A program made the position numbers and the translations under genes. 64,000 nucleotides of DNA from Streptomyces gobiensis. GTDB taxonomy: Bacteria; Actinomycetota; Actinomycetes; Streptomycetales; Streptomycetaceae. The stretch lies in NCBI RefSeq assembly GCF_021216675.1, contig NZ_CP086120.1, positions 2,214,501-2,278,500 of the forward strand, given 5' to 3'. The notes under the pieces were generated by a model that had not been told where the DNA came from, ran no database searches, and saw only the letters and a list, made by a program, of their open reading frames with translations. Numbering within the stretch: position 1 is the stretch's first letter; every line of letters begins with the position of its first letter. Shown piece after piece: positions 44,556 to 52,665 of the stretch.

Positions 44556-45157
44556 CCGTTCAGCCACGCCGGGAAGGCGATGAGGTCCGGCAGGATCACA
44601 TCGGCTCCGGCTGCGCGCAGTTCGTCCCGAGAGCAGGGGCCGGTGGCCACGGCGACCGACAGCGCCTCGGCGGTACGGGCGCCACGGACGTCGCCGGTGT
44701 GGTCACCGACGTACACCGTCGCCCCGTGCTCGCGCAGCGCGTCCGCTTTTGCCTCGGCCCAGAGCGAGCCGACGATCGCATCGGCCTCGATACCGAGGTG
44801 TTCAAGGTGCAGCTTGGCGTTGGGCTCGTACTTCGCGGTGACCACGACCGACCGTCCACCGAGCTGCCGCACGGCCGCGATGGCCTCCCGGGCGCCGGGC
44901 ATGGCGAGGGTCGGCGTGATGGCGTGCTGGACGTAGATCTCGCGGTAGCGGTCCGCGACGGCCGGGATCTGCTCCTCGGGGAACCAGTAAGCCAGCTCCT
45001 CCTCGAGCGGTGGGCCGAGGCGGGTGGTGGTCAGATCGCAGTCGATATACGTTCCCGTTTCGGCGGCGAGTGTCTGGTAGGCCGCCTTGATGCCGGGGCG
45101 GGAGTCGATCAGCGTCATATCGAGGTCGAATCCGACCGTCACGGTGTGCGAAGCCAT
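44534..45157 (-). CDS. HAD-family hydrolase (phosphoglycolate-phosphatase-like)
   Basis: A 207-residue HAD phosphatase. Motif I is GFDLDMTLIDSR with the nucleophile Asp and acid Asp, motif II is SVVVTAKYEPN, and motif III/IV is YVGDHTGDVRGAR. A helical cap (about 20-90) sits between motifs I and II, as in Gph proteins. It may hydrolyse small phosphate esters; substrate unassigned. ATG 45157 (MASHTVT) is preferred; ATG 45166 adds three residues. Confidence 0.85.
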   Translation of the reverse strand: MASHTVTVGFDLDMTLIDSRPGIKAAYQTLAAETGTYIDCDLTTTRLGPPLEEELAYWFPEEQIPAVADRYREIYVQHAITPTLAMPGAREAIAAVRQLGGRSVVVTAKYEPNAKLHLEHLGIEADAIVGSLWAEAKADALREHGATVYVGDHTGDVRGARTAEALSVAVATGPCSRDELRAAGADVILPDLIAFPAWLNGYNADVV

Positions 45158-45177
45158 GGCGCCCATTGTGCAGGGCC

Positions 45178-45424
45178 CCCGGCGCGGGGTGGGTTCCCCA
45201 ATACCCGCCCCTTCCCGTAACCGGGGCTTCGCCCCGGGGCCCGGGGTTGGCCGGGTGCGGCTCCGGCGGCCGGTGTTGTGCCCACCCTCCCCCATAGCCT
45301 TAAGGGCATGGGGGGACCCCCATCGCCCCTCGGGCGGCCCGAGTGCCCACAACACCTCGGGGGTCTGGGGGCGGAGCCCCCAGTTTCGGGAAGGGGCGGG
45401 CATAGGGGAAACAACCCCGTAGCG
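45178..45424 (+). repeat. Long palindromic intergenic repeat, copy 6 (forward)
   Basis: GGGGCTTCGCCCCGGGG is followed by GTGTTGTGCCCACCC, an inner part with CCCCCATAGCCTTAAGGGCA (shared with the copy at 5950), AGTGCCCACAACACC and a closing GGGGGTCTGGGGGCGGAG module. The GCGGCTC-type hairpins are absent. It lies between two genes transcribed leftwards. Confidence 0.85.
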
Positions 45425-45425
45425 G

Positions 45426-46370
45426 TCAGGCCGCGCGGCGGCGGGCGCGCCAGAGGAGGAAGAGCGCGCTGGCGACAGCCGCACCACGCAGCACCCACGG
45501 ATACGCGTCGTTCAGCACGCCCGCCATCTCCCCCTCCCCAATCGGCTCGCCCCACCTGTCGTTGACCCGTCCCCACAGCCAGACCAGCCCGGCGCCCGCG
45601 ACCAGTCCGGGCATGCCCATCGCCGCCCACTTGCCCTCGGTCCGGCTGAGCCGGGGCGACCACCAGGCCAACAGCCAGCCCACCCCGAGGGTGATCAGGT
45701 TGCCCAGTACGGCGCCCGCCACCAGCACCAGCGCCGCCAGCAGCTCTACGGGACCGCCGACGCGGGAAACGCGGGAAACACCGTCACCGGCGCCGAGCAG
45801 CACGCCCTTCGCCGGGCGCAACCGGCCCAGCACCCCCTTGCGGGACCCCGGCTCGGGCTCCGGAGCCGACGGGCCGGGCTGGCCGGGCTGGCCGGGCTGG
45901 CCGTCCACCGGTGGTGGCTTCAGCATCTCCGGGATCTCGATACCGCCGACAAAGCCGCTGACCTCGCCGCCATTGCCCTTGGCGTACGGGCTCGGGTCGC
46001 CCCGCCACCAGTCCGGGTCCGACTCGGCGGACGTCAGCTCGTCCATGCCCGCCAGATGCGGCGGTGACGCGGCGGTAGCCGAGGCGGCCGACGAGGTCCG
46101 CTGCTCCGGCACCGCGGGCTCACCACGGCCGCCGCCGCCAGCGCCCGCCGAGGCGACGACATCCTCCGGTCTGCCGATCCGCTTCAGGATCTTCTTCACC
46201 GCGCCCGGGGACTCCGCCCCGCCGTCGGCCTCGGCCCGCTGCCGGTCGATGGTGGCCCGCAGATCGCTGACCAGCCGCGCCCGTTCGGCGGCCGACATCG
46301 GCGTACTGTGAGCCAGGTCTCCGACCCGGCTCAGATAGTCGAATACGAGCTGCTCGCTCTCGATCCCCAC
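45426..46370 (-). CDS. Membrane protein with N-terminal helical HAAS-like domain
   Basis: A 314-residue protein. The N-terminal 60 residues (QLVFDYLSRVGDLAHSTPMS then AAERARLVSDLRATIDRQRA) form a helical bundle like the HAAS/DUF1700 domain of permease-associated proteins. A disordered Gly/Pro/Ser region (70-200) has three GQPGQP-type repeats near 165. Four membrane helices follow from about 215 to the end. A protease or signalling partner is not apparent. GTG 46370 faces the divergent XPB-associated gene 41 bases away. Confidence 0.7.
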   Translation of the reverse strand: MGIESEQLVFDYLSRVGDLAHSTPMSAAERARLVSDLRATIDRQRAEADGGAESPGAVKKILKRIGRPEDVVASAGAGGGGRGEPAVPEQRTSSAASATAASPPHLAGMDELTSAESDPDWWRGDPSPYAKGNGGEVSGFVGGIEIPEMLKPPPVDGQPGQPGQPGPSAPEPEPGSRKGVLGRLRPAKGVLLGAGDGVSRVSRVGGPVELLAALVLVAGAVLGNLITLGVGWLLAWWSPRLSRTEGKWAAMGMPGLVAGAGLVWLWGRVNDRWGEPIGEGEMAGVLNDAYPWVLRGAAVASALFLLWRARRRAA

Positions 46371-46411
46371 GCGAGGACCGTATCGCGCCAGGGCCCGGTA
46401 CCGTTGTACGG

Positions 46412-48805
46412 ATGACCAGTGAGACCGGCTCTCCGCGCACGCTGGCCGACGAGCTGCGCTCCCGGCCCGATGACGCACTCGCCGAGCTGCTGCGTACCCG
46501 CCCCGATCTGCTCTCACCGGTCCCCGGCGATCTCACCCAGCTCGCCACCAGGGCGGGCACCCGGGCGTCCGTCGTACGGGCCCTGGAGCGGCTCGACCGC
46601 TTCGCCCTGCAGACGGCGGAGGCGCTGGCCGTGGCGCCGGACCCCTGCCCGTTCGGCACCCTCGCGGCCCTGTTGCCGGGGGGCGAGGACGAGCTGCCCC
46701 GCGCGCTGGCCGACCTCCGTGCGCAGGCCCTCATCTGGGGCCGTGACGACCGGCTCCGGCTGGTCCGTACGGCCCGGGAGCTGCTGACTCCCTCGGCCAC
46801 CACGCCCTCACCGACCGGTCTCGGCCCCTCGCTCGCGGAAGCCAGCGTCGGCATGTCCCCCGGTCGTCTCCAGGAAATCCTGACCGCCGCCGGTCTCCCC
46901 ACGACACACGATCCGGTGAGCGCCCTCGCGGCGCTGGTGCAGCTGTTCACGGACCGCGAGCGGATGGCCGCCCTGCTGGCCCAGGCGCCCGCCGAGGCGA
47001 CGGCGATGCTCTCCAAGCTGACCTGGGGCCCGCCCTACGGTGAGGTCTCCACCTCCCCTTCGGCGCCGGTGTGCTGGCTGCTCGACCGCGGACTGCTGCT
47101 GCCCGCCGGTCCGCGCACGGTCGTGCTGCCCCGCGAGGCCGCGCTCCATCTGCGAAACGGCCGCGCCCACCGTGATCTCGAGCCGCTGGCGCCGGTGATC
47201 GAATCGTCCGCGGTGCACACGGTGAAGACCGTGGACACCACCGCGGCAGGTCAGGCCTTCACCGCTGTGGGGGTGGTGGAAGAGCTGCTGAAGGAGTGGG
47301 AGAGCAGCGCTCCGGCCGTGCTGCGAGCGGGTGGTCTGGGCGTACGCGACCTCAAGCGGACCGCCGTGGCACTCGACGTCTCCGAGGAGGAAGCCGCCTT
47401 CTGGATCGAACTCGCGTACGCGGCTGGGCTGCTGGCCTCTGACGGGGAAACCGATGAGCGGTACGCACCAACGCCCGGCTACGACGACTGGCTTGAGCTG
47501 GCGCCGCAGCGGCGCTGGGCGGCACTGATCACGGCCTGGCTCAGCGCCACCCGCGTCCCCGGGCTGGTCGGCACCCGGGACACCAAGGGCCGCACCCTGT
47601 CCGCCCTCGGCCCGGGGCTGGACCGCACCCTGGCACCGTCGCTGCGGCGCCGGATGCTGGAGCTGCTGGCCACCCTGCCGGAGGGCGGTGCCCCGGACGG
47701 GGCGGCCGTGCTGGCCCGGCTGCGCTGGGAGCGGCCGCTGCGGGCGGACGGTGCGCTGCGGGAGCGGCTGTGCCACTGGACGCTGACGGAGGCGGAGCGG
47801 CTCGGGCTGACGGGTCGTGGGGCACTGGCCGGGTACGCACGGCCGCTGCTGGCCGCCGGGACGCAGGTTGAAGCCGCCGCCGCACAGCTCGCCCCGCTTC
47901 TTCCCGAGCCGCTGGACCATGTGCTGCTGCAGGCCGACCTCACCGCCGTGGCGCCCGGCCCGCTGGAGCGGCCACTCGCGCAGGCCCTTGGGGTGCTCGC
48001 CGATATCGAGTCCAAGGGCGGCGCGACCGTTTACCGTTTCAGCCCCGGCTCCGTACGCCGGGCGCTGGACGCCGGGCGGACCGCCACCGACCTGCACGCG
48101 TTTCTGGCCACGCACTCCCGTACGCCGGTGCCGCAGCCGCTGACGTATCTGATCGACGATGTGGCCCGTAGACACGGCCACCTCCGCGTGGGCGCGGCGT
48201 CCTCCTATGTCCGCTGCGACGATGACGCGCTCCTCACCGAGATCCTCGCCGACAAGCGCTCCGCCCCGCTCCGGCTGCGCCTGCTCGCGCCGACCGTGCT
48301 GGCCTCGCCCGCAGCCCCCGACCAACTCCTCACCCGGCTGCGGGAGATGGGGTACGCCCCGGCCGCCGAGTCGGCGGCCGGCGATGTGCTGATCGCCCGC
48401 GCCGACGCCCACCGCACACCGCCGCGCAGCGCACCGGAACCGGTGCCGGACGGCCCGCCGCAGCCGGACACCACGTTGCTGACCGCCGCCGTACGGGCCA
48501 TCCGGGCCGGTGACTTGGCGGCCACGGCACCGCACCGGGTGAAGGCACCGCGCCAGGCCACCCCGGATGGCGCGCTGCCCCGCACCACCTCGGCGGACAC
48601 CCTCGCCACGATGCAGTCGGCGGTGCTGACGGGAGAGGCGGTGTGGATCGGCTACGTCAACGCCGACGGCGCCGCCAGCCAGCGCGTCATCGCCCCGGTC
48701 CGGGTCGAGGGCGGCTTTGTGACCGCGTACGACCACACAGCGGATGAGGTCCGCACCTACCCTCTGCACCGCATCACCGGCGTCGCCGAACTCGCCGACG
48801 GCTGA
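46412..48805 (+). CDS. XPB-associated helicase-C-terminal-like protein
   Basis: A 797-residue protein of the family annotated as XPB/Ssl2-like helicase C-terminal domain protein. It begins TLADELRSRPDDALAELLRT, a winged-helix-like lead. No Walker A or DEAD box is visible, so it is not itself a helicase. The C-terminus (VLTGEAVWIGYVNADGAASQ through YDHTADEVRTYPLHRITGV) resembles a WYL domain. It ends 11 bases before the XPB helicase gene. The two are a conserved actinobacterial pair, presumably acting together in DNA repair. Confidence 0.82.
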   Translation: MTSETGSPRTLADELRSRPDDALAELLRTRPDLLSPVPGDLTQLATRAGTRASVVRALERLDRFALQTAEALAVAPDPCPFGTLAALLPGGEDELPRALADLRAQALIWGRDDRLRLVRTARELLTPSATTPSPTGLGPSLAEASVGMSPGRLQEILTAAGLPTTHDPVSALAALVQLFTDRERMAALLAQAPAEATAMLSKLTWGPPYGEVSTSPSAPVCWLLDRGLLLPAGPRTVVLPREAALHLRNGRAHRDLEPLAPVIESSAVHTVKTVDTTAAGQAFTAVGVVEELLKEWESSAPAVLRAGGLGVRDLKRTAVALDVSEEEAAFWIELAYAAGLLASDGETDERYAPTPGYDDWLELAPQRRWAALITAWLSATRVPGLVGTRDTKGRTLSALGPGLDRTLAPSLRRRMLELLATLPEGGAPDGAAVLARLRWERPLRADGALRERLCHWTLTEAERLGLTGRGALAGYARPLLAAGTQVEAAAAQLAPLLPEPLDHVLLQADLTAVAPGPLERPLAQALGVLADIESKGGATVYRFSPGSVRRALDAGRTATDLHAFLATHSRTPVPQPLTYLIDDVARRHGHLRVGAASSYVRCDDDALLTEILADKRSAPLRLRLLAPTVLASPAAPDQLLTRLREMGYAPAAESAAGDVLIARADAHRTPPRSAPEPVPDGPPQPDTTLLTAAVRAIRAGDLAATAPHRVKAPRQATPDGALPRTTSADTLATMQSAVLTGEAVWIGYVNADGAASQRVIAPVRVEGGFVTAYDHTADEVRTYPLHRITGVAELADG

Positions 48806-48816
48806 CAGGAGACCAC

Positions 48817-50454
48817 GTGAACGGCCCCCTTATTGTCCAGAGCGACAAGACCCTGCTGCTCGAAGTCGACCATGAGCAGGCAGATGAATGCCGTCGCTCC
48901 ATCGCCCCGTTCGCGGAACTGGAGCGTGCGCCCGAGCACATCCACACCTACCGGGTGACGCCGCTGGGGCTGTGGAACGCACGGGCGGCGGGACATGACG
49001 CCGAACAGGTCGTGGACGCCCTGGTCAGCTACTCACGCTATCCGGTGCCGCACGCGCTGCTCGTCGATATCGCTGAGACGATGTCCCGCTACGGTCGGCT
49101 GACGCTCCACAAGCACCCGGTGCATGGGCTGGTCCTGGAGACGACGGACCGGCCGGTACTGGAGGAGATCCTTCGTTCGAAGCGGATCAAACCGCTGGTC
49201 GGCAGCCGCATTGAACCCGACACCGTGGCCGTGCATCCCTCCGAGCGGGGTCAGATCAAGCAGGCGCTGCTGAAGCTGGGCTGGCCCGCTGAGGACATGG
49301 CCGGGTATGTCGATGGCGAGGCGCACCCGGTTGAGCTGGTGGAGCAGGGCTGGGCGCTGCGGCCATACCAGAAGCAGGCGGTCGAGAGCTTCTGGCACGG
49401 CGGCTCGGGTGTGGTGGTGCTGCCGTGCGGGGCCGGTAAGACGCTGGTCGGGGCCGGTGCGATGGCGGAGGCTAAGGCGACGACCCTCATCCTGGTGACG
49501 AATACGGTCTCGGCGCGGCAGTGGAAGCACGAGCTGGTCCGGCGGACTTCGCTGACGGAGGACGAGATCGGTGAGTACAGCGGCACAAGGAAGGAAATCC
49601 GGCCGGTCACCATCGCTACGTATCAGGTGCTGACGACGAAACGGAAGGGCATCTATCCGCATCTCGAACTCTTCGACTCCCGCGACTGGGGTCTGATCCT
49701 CTACGACGAGGTTCATCTCCTCCCCGCCCCGGTTTTCAAGTTCACCGCGGACCTTCAGGCCCGCCGACGGCTGGGCCTCACCGCGACCCTGGTGCGGGAG
49801 GACGGCCGGGAATCGGATGTCTTCTCGCTCATCGGCCCGAAGCGGTTTGATTCGCCCTGGAAGGAAATCGAGTCGCAGGGGTATATCGCTCCCGCGGACT
49901 GTGTGGAGGTCCGCGTCAATCTGACGGACTCCGAACGGCTCGCGTACGCGACCGCCGAGACGGAGGAGAAGTACCGCTTCTGCGCGACGACGGACTCCAA
50001 GCAGCGGGTGACGGAGGCGCTGGTACGGCGGCACGCGGGCGATCAGACCCTGGTTATCGGCCAGTACATCGACCAGCTCGACGAGCTGGGTGAGCATCTT
50101 GACGCGCCGGTCATCAAGGGCGATACGAGCAATCTGCAGCGGGAGAAGCTGTTTGGGGCCTTCCGGGAGGGCGAGATCTCGGTTCTCGTCGTCTCCAAGG
50201 TCGCGAACTTCTCGATCGACCTGCCGGAGGCGACGGTCGCCATCCAGGTCTCCGGGACGTTCGGCTCGCGCCAGGAGGAGGCCCAGCGACTGGGCCGGGT
50301 CCTCCGGCCGAAGGCGGACGGGCACGAGGCGCGCTTCTACTCGGTGGTCGCCCGCGACACGATCGACCAGGACTTCGCGGCCCACCGCCAGCGGTTCCTG
50401 GCAGAACAGGGCTACGCCTACCGGATCGTCGACGCCGATGAGTACCTTCGCTGA
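48817..50454 (+). CDS. DNA repair helicase XPB (SF2)
   Basis: A 545-residue superfamily-2 helicase of the bacterial XPB type. The N-terminal damage-recognition-like region (1-170) precedes motif I LPCGAGKTLVGAGA, motif Ia VTNTVSARQWKHE, motif II YDEVHLLPAP, motif III GLTATLVRED, the RED element (REDGRE), and motif VI QRLGRVLRPKADG. It unwinds DNA 3'-5' using ATP and is a likely nucleotide-excision-repair or transcription-coupled factor. GTG 48817 follows CAGGAG. It is the last core gene before the inserted island. Confidence 0.93.
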   Translation: MNGPLIVQSDKTLLLEVDHEQADECRRSIAPFAELERAPEHIHTYRVTPLGLWNARAAGHDAEQVVDALVSYSRYPVPHALLVDIAETMSRYGRLTLHKHPVHGLVLETTDRPVLEEILRSKRIKPLVGSRIEPDTVAVHPSERGQIKQALLKLGWPAEDMAGYVDGEAHPVELVEQGWALRPYQKQAVESFWHGGSGVVVLPCGAGKTLVGAGAMAEAKATTLILVTNTVSARQWKHELVRRTSLTEDEIGEYSGTRKEIRPVTIATYQVLTTKRKGIYPHLELFDSRDWGLILYDEVHLLPAPVFKFTADLQARRRLGLTATLVREDGRESDVFSLIGPKRFDSPWKEIESQGYIAPADCVEVRVNLTDSERLAYATAETEEKYRFCATTDSKQRVTEALVRRHAGDQTLVIGQYIDQLDELGEHLDAPVIKGDTSNLQREKLFGAFREGEISVLVVSKVANFSIDLPEATVAIQVSGTFGSRQEEAQRLGRVLRPKADGHEARFYSVVARDTIDQDFAAHRQRFLAEQGYAYRIVDADEYLR

Positions 50455-50550
50455 CGGCGCCCGCCCCTTGGGGACGGAGCCCTCGCATGGTTCGGCCCCT
50501 CATCCGGCGGCGGTGGCTGGGCGCCGTCGCCGCCGGAGGAAGTCCCCTAA

Positions 50551-51446
50551 GAGCTTGTAACACGATCTTGTTGAACGGCCCTGGTTGGCCGTGACTGGTG
50601 TGACGATTCGGCCGTTCGGGATGGTGTGACTATCCGGCCGTGGATCGTGGACGATGACTTGTGGGCGCTGATCGAGCCGCTGCTGCCGCCCTGGCCCGAG
50701 AAGACGCCGGGGCCGCGGCCGGTGTCGCACCGGCTCTGCCTGCAGGGCGTTCTGCACGTGCTGCACAACGACATCGCCTGGCAACTGCTGCCCCTGGAGC
50801 TGGGGTTCGGCTCGGGGCAGACTGGCTGGCGGCGGCTGGAGCGATGGCAGCAGGCCGGGGTCTTCGACCGGCTGCACCGGATCCTGCTCGCCGAGCTGAA
50901 CGCCGCTGACCAACTGCTGGTCCAGAGCGTGCGTCGACGGCTCACACGTCCGCGCGAAAAGGGGGAGCCGACACCGGTCCGTCGCCGGTCGATCAGCGCA
51001 AGGCGGGCAGCAAGCACCACCTAATCTGCGATGGACGCGGCACCCCTTTCGAGGTCATCACTACCGCGGCCAACGTCAACGACGTGCCCCAGACGCTCGC
51101 CCTAGTCGACGGCATCCCGCCCATCGCCGGCCGCCCAGGACGGCCCCGCCGACGCCCCGAGGCGCTGCTCGGCGACAAGGGCTACGACTCCAACCCGAAC
51201 CGCCGCGAACTGCGCAAGCGCCGGATCCTGCCGGTGATCTCCCGCAGGGGTGCCCCGAACATCGAGGGCTTGGGCAAGCTCTGCTGCGTCGTCGAGCAGA
51301 CCTTCGCTCTCCTCCACCAGTTCCAGCGCCTCGCCGTCCGCTGGGAACGTCGTACCGAACTCCACGACGCCATCGTCTCCCTGGCCTGCAGCCTCATCTG
51401 CTGGCGACGGCTCAAGAAGCATCGATCACGACCGTGTTACGAGCCC
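50551..51446 (+). mobile_element. IS5-family insertion sequence, copy A (apparently complete ends)
   Basis: An 896-base element. The left end GAGCTTGTAACACG (50551-50564) and right end CGTGTTACGAGCCC (51433-51446) are imperfect terminal inverted repeats. It encodes a two-frame transposase joined at an A4G5 slippery run. The flanking bases (CTAA before, GTAT after) do not show an obvious target duplication. It separates XPB from the CHAT island. Confidence 0.85.
50626..51024 (+). CDS. IS5-family transposase, frame A
   Basis: The first part of the transposase. The N-terminal DUF4096-type domain is seen in RPWIVDDDLWALIEPLLPPW, DIAWQLLPLELGFGSGQTGW and RRLERWQQAGVFDRLHRILL. Around codon 110 the frame runs over GAAAAGGGGG (50956-50965), where a -1 slip joins it to frame B. 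Alone it ends after a meaningless basic tail. GTG 50626 lies 75 bases inside the left end. Confidence 0.8.
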   Translation: MTIRPWIVDDDLWALIEPLLPPWPEKTPGPRPVSHRLCLQGVLHVLHNDIAWQLLPLELGFGSGQTGWRRLERWQQAGVFDRLHRILLAELNAADQLLVQSVRRRLTRPREKGEPTPVRRRSISARRAASTT

Positions 51447-51590
51447 GTATGGATTGGTTTCCGACGGGGCCTTTCACATGCCCGGACTCGGGCACCCACG
51501 GAGGCTTCTCATGGATCTCATGTTCGACGATCCCGACCTCGCGGCCGTCTACCGCTACCTGATCGACGGCGGCGAGCCGCCCGCTCCTAG
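50955..51590 (+). CDS. IS5-family transposase, frame B (via -1 frameshift)
   Basis: Reading one frame back from the A4G5 run gives KAGSKHHLICDGRGTPFEVI, then ANVNDVPQTLALVDGIPP, LLGDKGYDSNPNRRELRKR and VEQTFALLHQFQRLAVRWER. These are the DDE catalytic half with the Y(2)R(3)E(6)-like signature of IS5. No stop occurs before the right inverted repeat, and the frame reads through it into flanking DNA to 51590. Copy B has a stop just inside the end, so a stop appears to have been lost here. Confidence 0.75.
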   Translation, partial: RKGGADTGPSPVDQRKAGSKHHLICDGRGTPFEVITTAANVNDVPQTLALVDGIPPIAGRPGRPRRRPEALLGDKGYDSNPNRRELRKRRILPVISRRGAPNIEGLGKLCCVVEQTFALLHQFQRLAVRWERRTELHDAIVSLACSLICWRRLKKHRSRPCYEPVWIGFRRGLSHARTRAPTEASHGSHVRRSRPRGRLPLPDRRRRAARS

Positions 51591-52231
51591 ACAGCGGCCG
51601 CCCCCGGCCAACATGCCCGCTCCGTGCCCTGCGTCCGCGGACCGCCGCCGATATCGCCCGTGTCGAGGGCCTGGACCTCGGAGACGTGCCGGGCCCGCGG
51701 AGGCCGACACGTCCTCGCAGGCCCGCCGCCGCAGTCCGCCCGTCCGCGTTCCGCCAGGTGTTCGAGTACATCGCCGCGTCCGGCTGTTCATGGCCGGAGG
51801 CTTCCGAGCTGACCCGTCGGTGGCTGCAAGCGGAGCAGTCCCTGGACGGGGTCCGCCGGTGGGCGGGGGTGGTCGGCGTACGCCACCCGCACATCGCCAG
51901 GGAGCTGCTCAAGCACGACGTGGGCGTCGACGACCTGGACGTGTTGATCGACGGCACCAGCGCTCGTCGGCGGCTGAGCAACGGTGAACTCGTCGGCCAG
52001 ATCGTCGCGGCACTGTGGTATGCCGGGAAACTGGCCCGCACCGTTCGGGAAGGACCCGCGCCACGGGCACCTCGTCGGCGGCCTACTTCACTTGAAGTGG
52101 CGGGGACTGGAAACGGGGCAACCGCGCCAGTCCCCGGCCCTACTCAGGCAGTATCGCTCCCGTCGCCCCCCTGCTCGTTGGCGTTGAGCAGGGTGCGCAC
52201 GGCGCTGGTCAGCGCGCGGGAGCTGCCGTAG
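51510..52231 (+). pseudogene. Unrecognised gene, probably frameshifted
   Basis: ATG 51510 has a GGAGG ribosome site and begins MDLMFDDPDLAAVYRYLIDG. After about 30 codons this frame turns into low-complexity sequence. The adjacent frame takes over with protein-like sequence (ALRPRTAADIARVEGLDLGD, then FRQVFEYIAASGCSWPEASE and LSNGELVGQIVAALWYAGKL) and ends at 52231. A single indel in the C-rich run near 51600 would restore one protein of about 235 residues, mostly helical. No family is recognised. It overlaps the convergent small membrane-protein gene by 88 bases and sits right beside the insertion sequence. Confidence 0.4.
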
Positions 52232-52665
52232 CTGACACACCGATCGATGACAATCTTTTCTGAGCCGTCTGAGCCGCGCTCGATGTCGATCTTCTCCCGC
52301 TTTTCACGGCGTCCGCGGGTGAACAGGAGCTTGGCGACCATGCTCACAGCTACACCGATGGCCAGAATTTCAGCACCGCCAAGGACCAGCTGCTTCTGTC
52401 CTGCGCCGTCCAGAGACTGCTCGACCAGCGGCGCGGTGGCTTCCTCCAGGGCGGCGACCGACAGCACAACGCGAGCGAGGGCCAGCAGGTCGGCTCGGTG
52501 CTCCAGAGGCTGGCTGAGCACCGATGAGTCCAGGCCGCTTGCCCCCTCCTCCTCGACGAAGAGCGCGGTGGTCAGCAACTGGACCGCCTCCAGGACACCG
52601 GCCTCGTCGGACTGGGCGATGCGCTGCAACAGCGTGGCAGTCGCGTCGGATCGGTTCTCGGTCAT
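52144..52665 (-). CDS. Small transmembrane partner of the CHAT protein
   Basis: A 173-residue protein. The N-terminal half (1-85) is helical and acidic (LLQRIAQSDEAGVLEAVQLL, SVLSQPLEHRADLLALARVV). One membrane helix follows (VLGGAEILAIGVAVSMVAKL, about 88-108), and the basic cytoplasmic segment FTRGRREKREKIDIERG leads to a C-terminal domain ending ALTSAVRTLLNANEQ. Its ATG overlaps the CHAT gene's TGA (ATGA), so the two are translationally coupled. By context it may be the membrane effector or anchor that the CHAT protease acts on. Families of CHAT/TPR-associated small proteins (for example those called CATRA) are the nearest known analogy; membership is not shown. Confidence 0.75.
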   Translation of the reverse strand: MTENRSDATATLLQRIAQSDEAGVLEAVQLLTTALFVEEEGASGLDSSVLSQPLEHRADLLALARVVLSVAALEEATAPLVEQSLDGAGQKQLVLGGAEILAIGVAVSMVAKLLFTRGRREKREKIDIERGSDGSEKIVIDRCVSYGSSRALTSAVRTLLNANEQGGDGSDTA

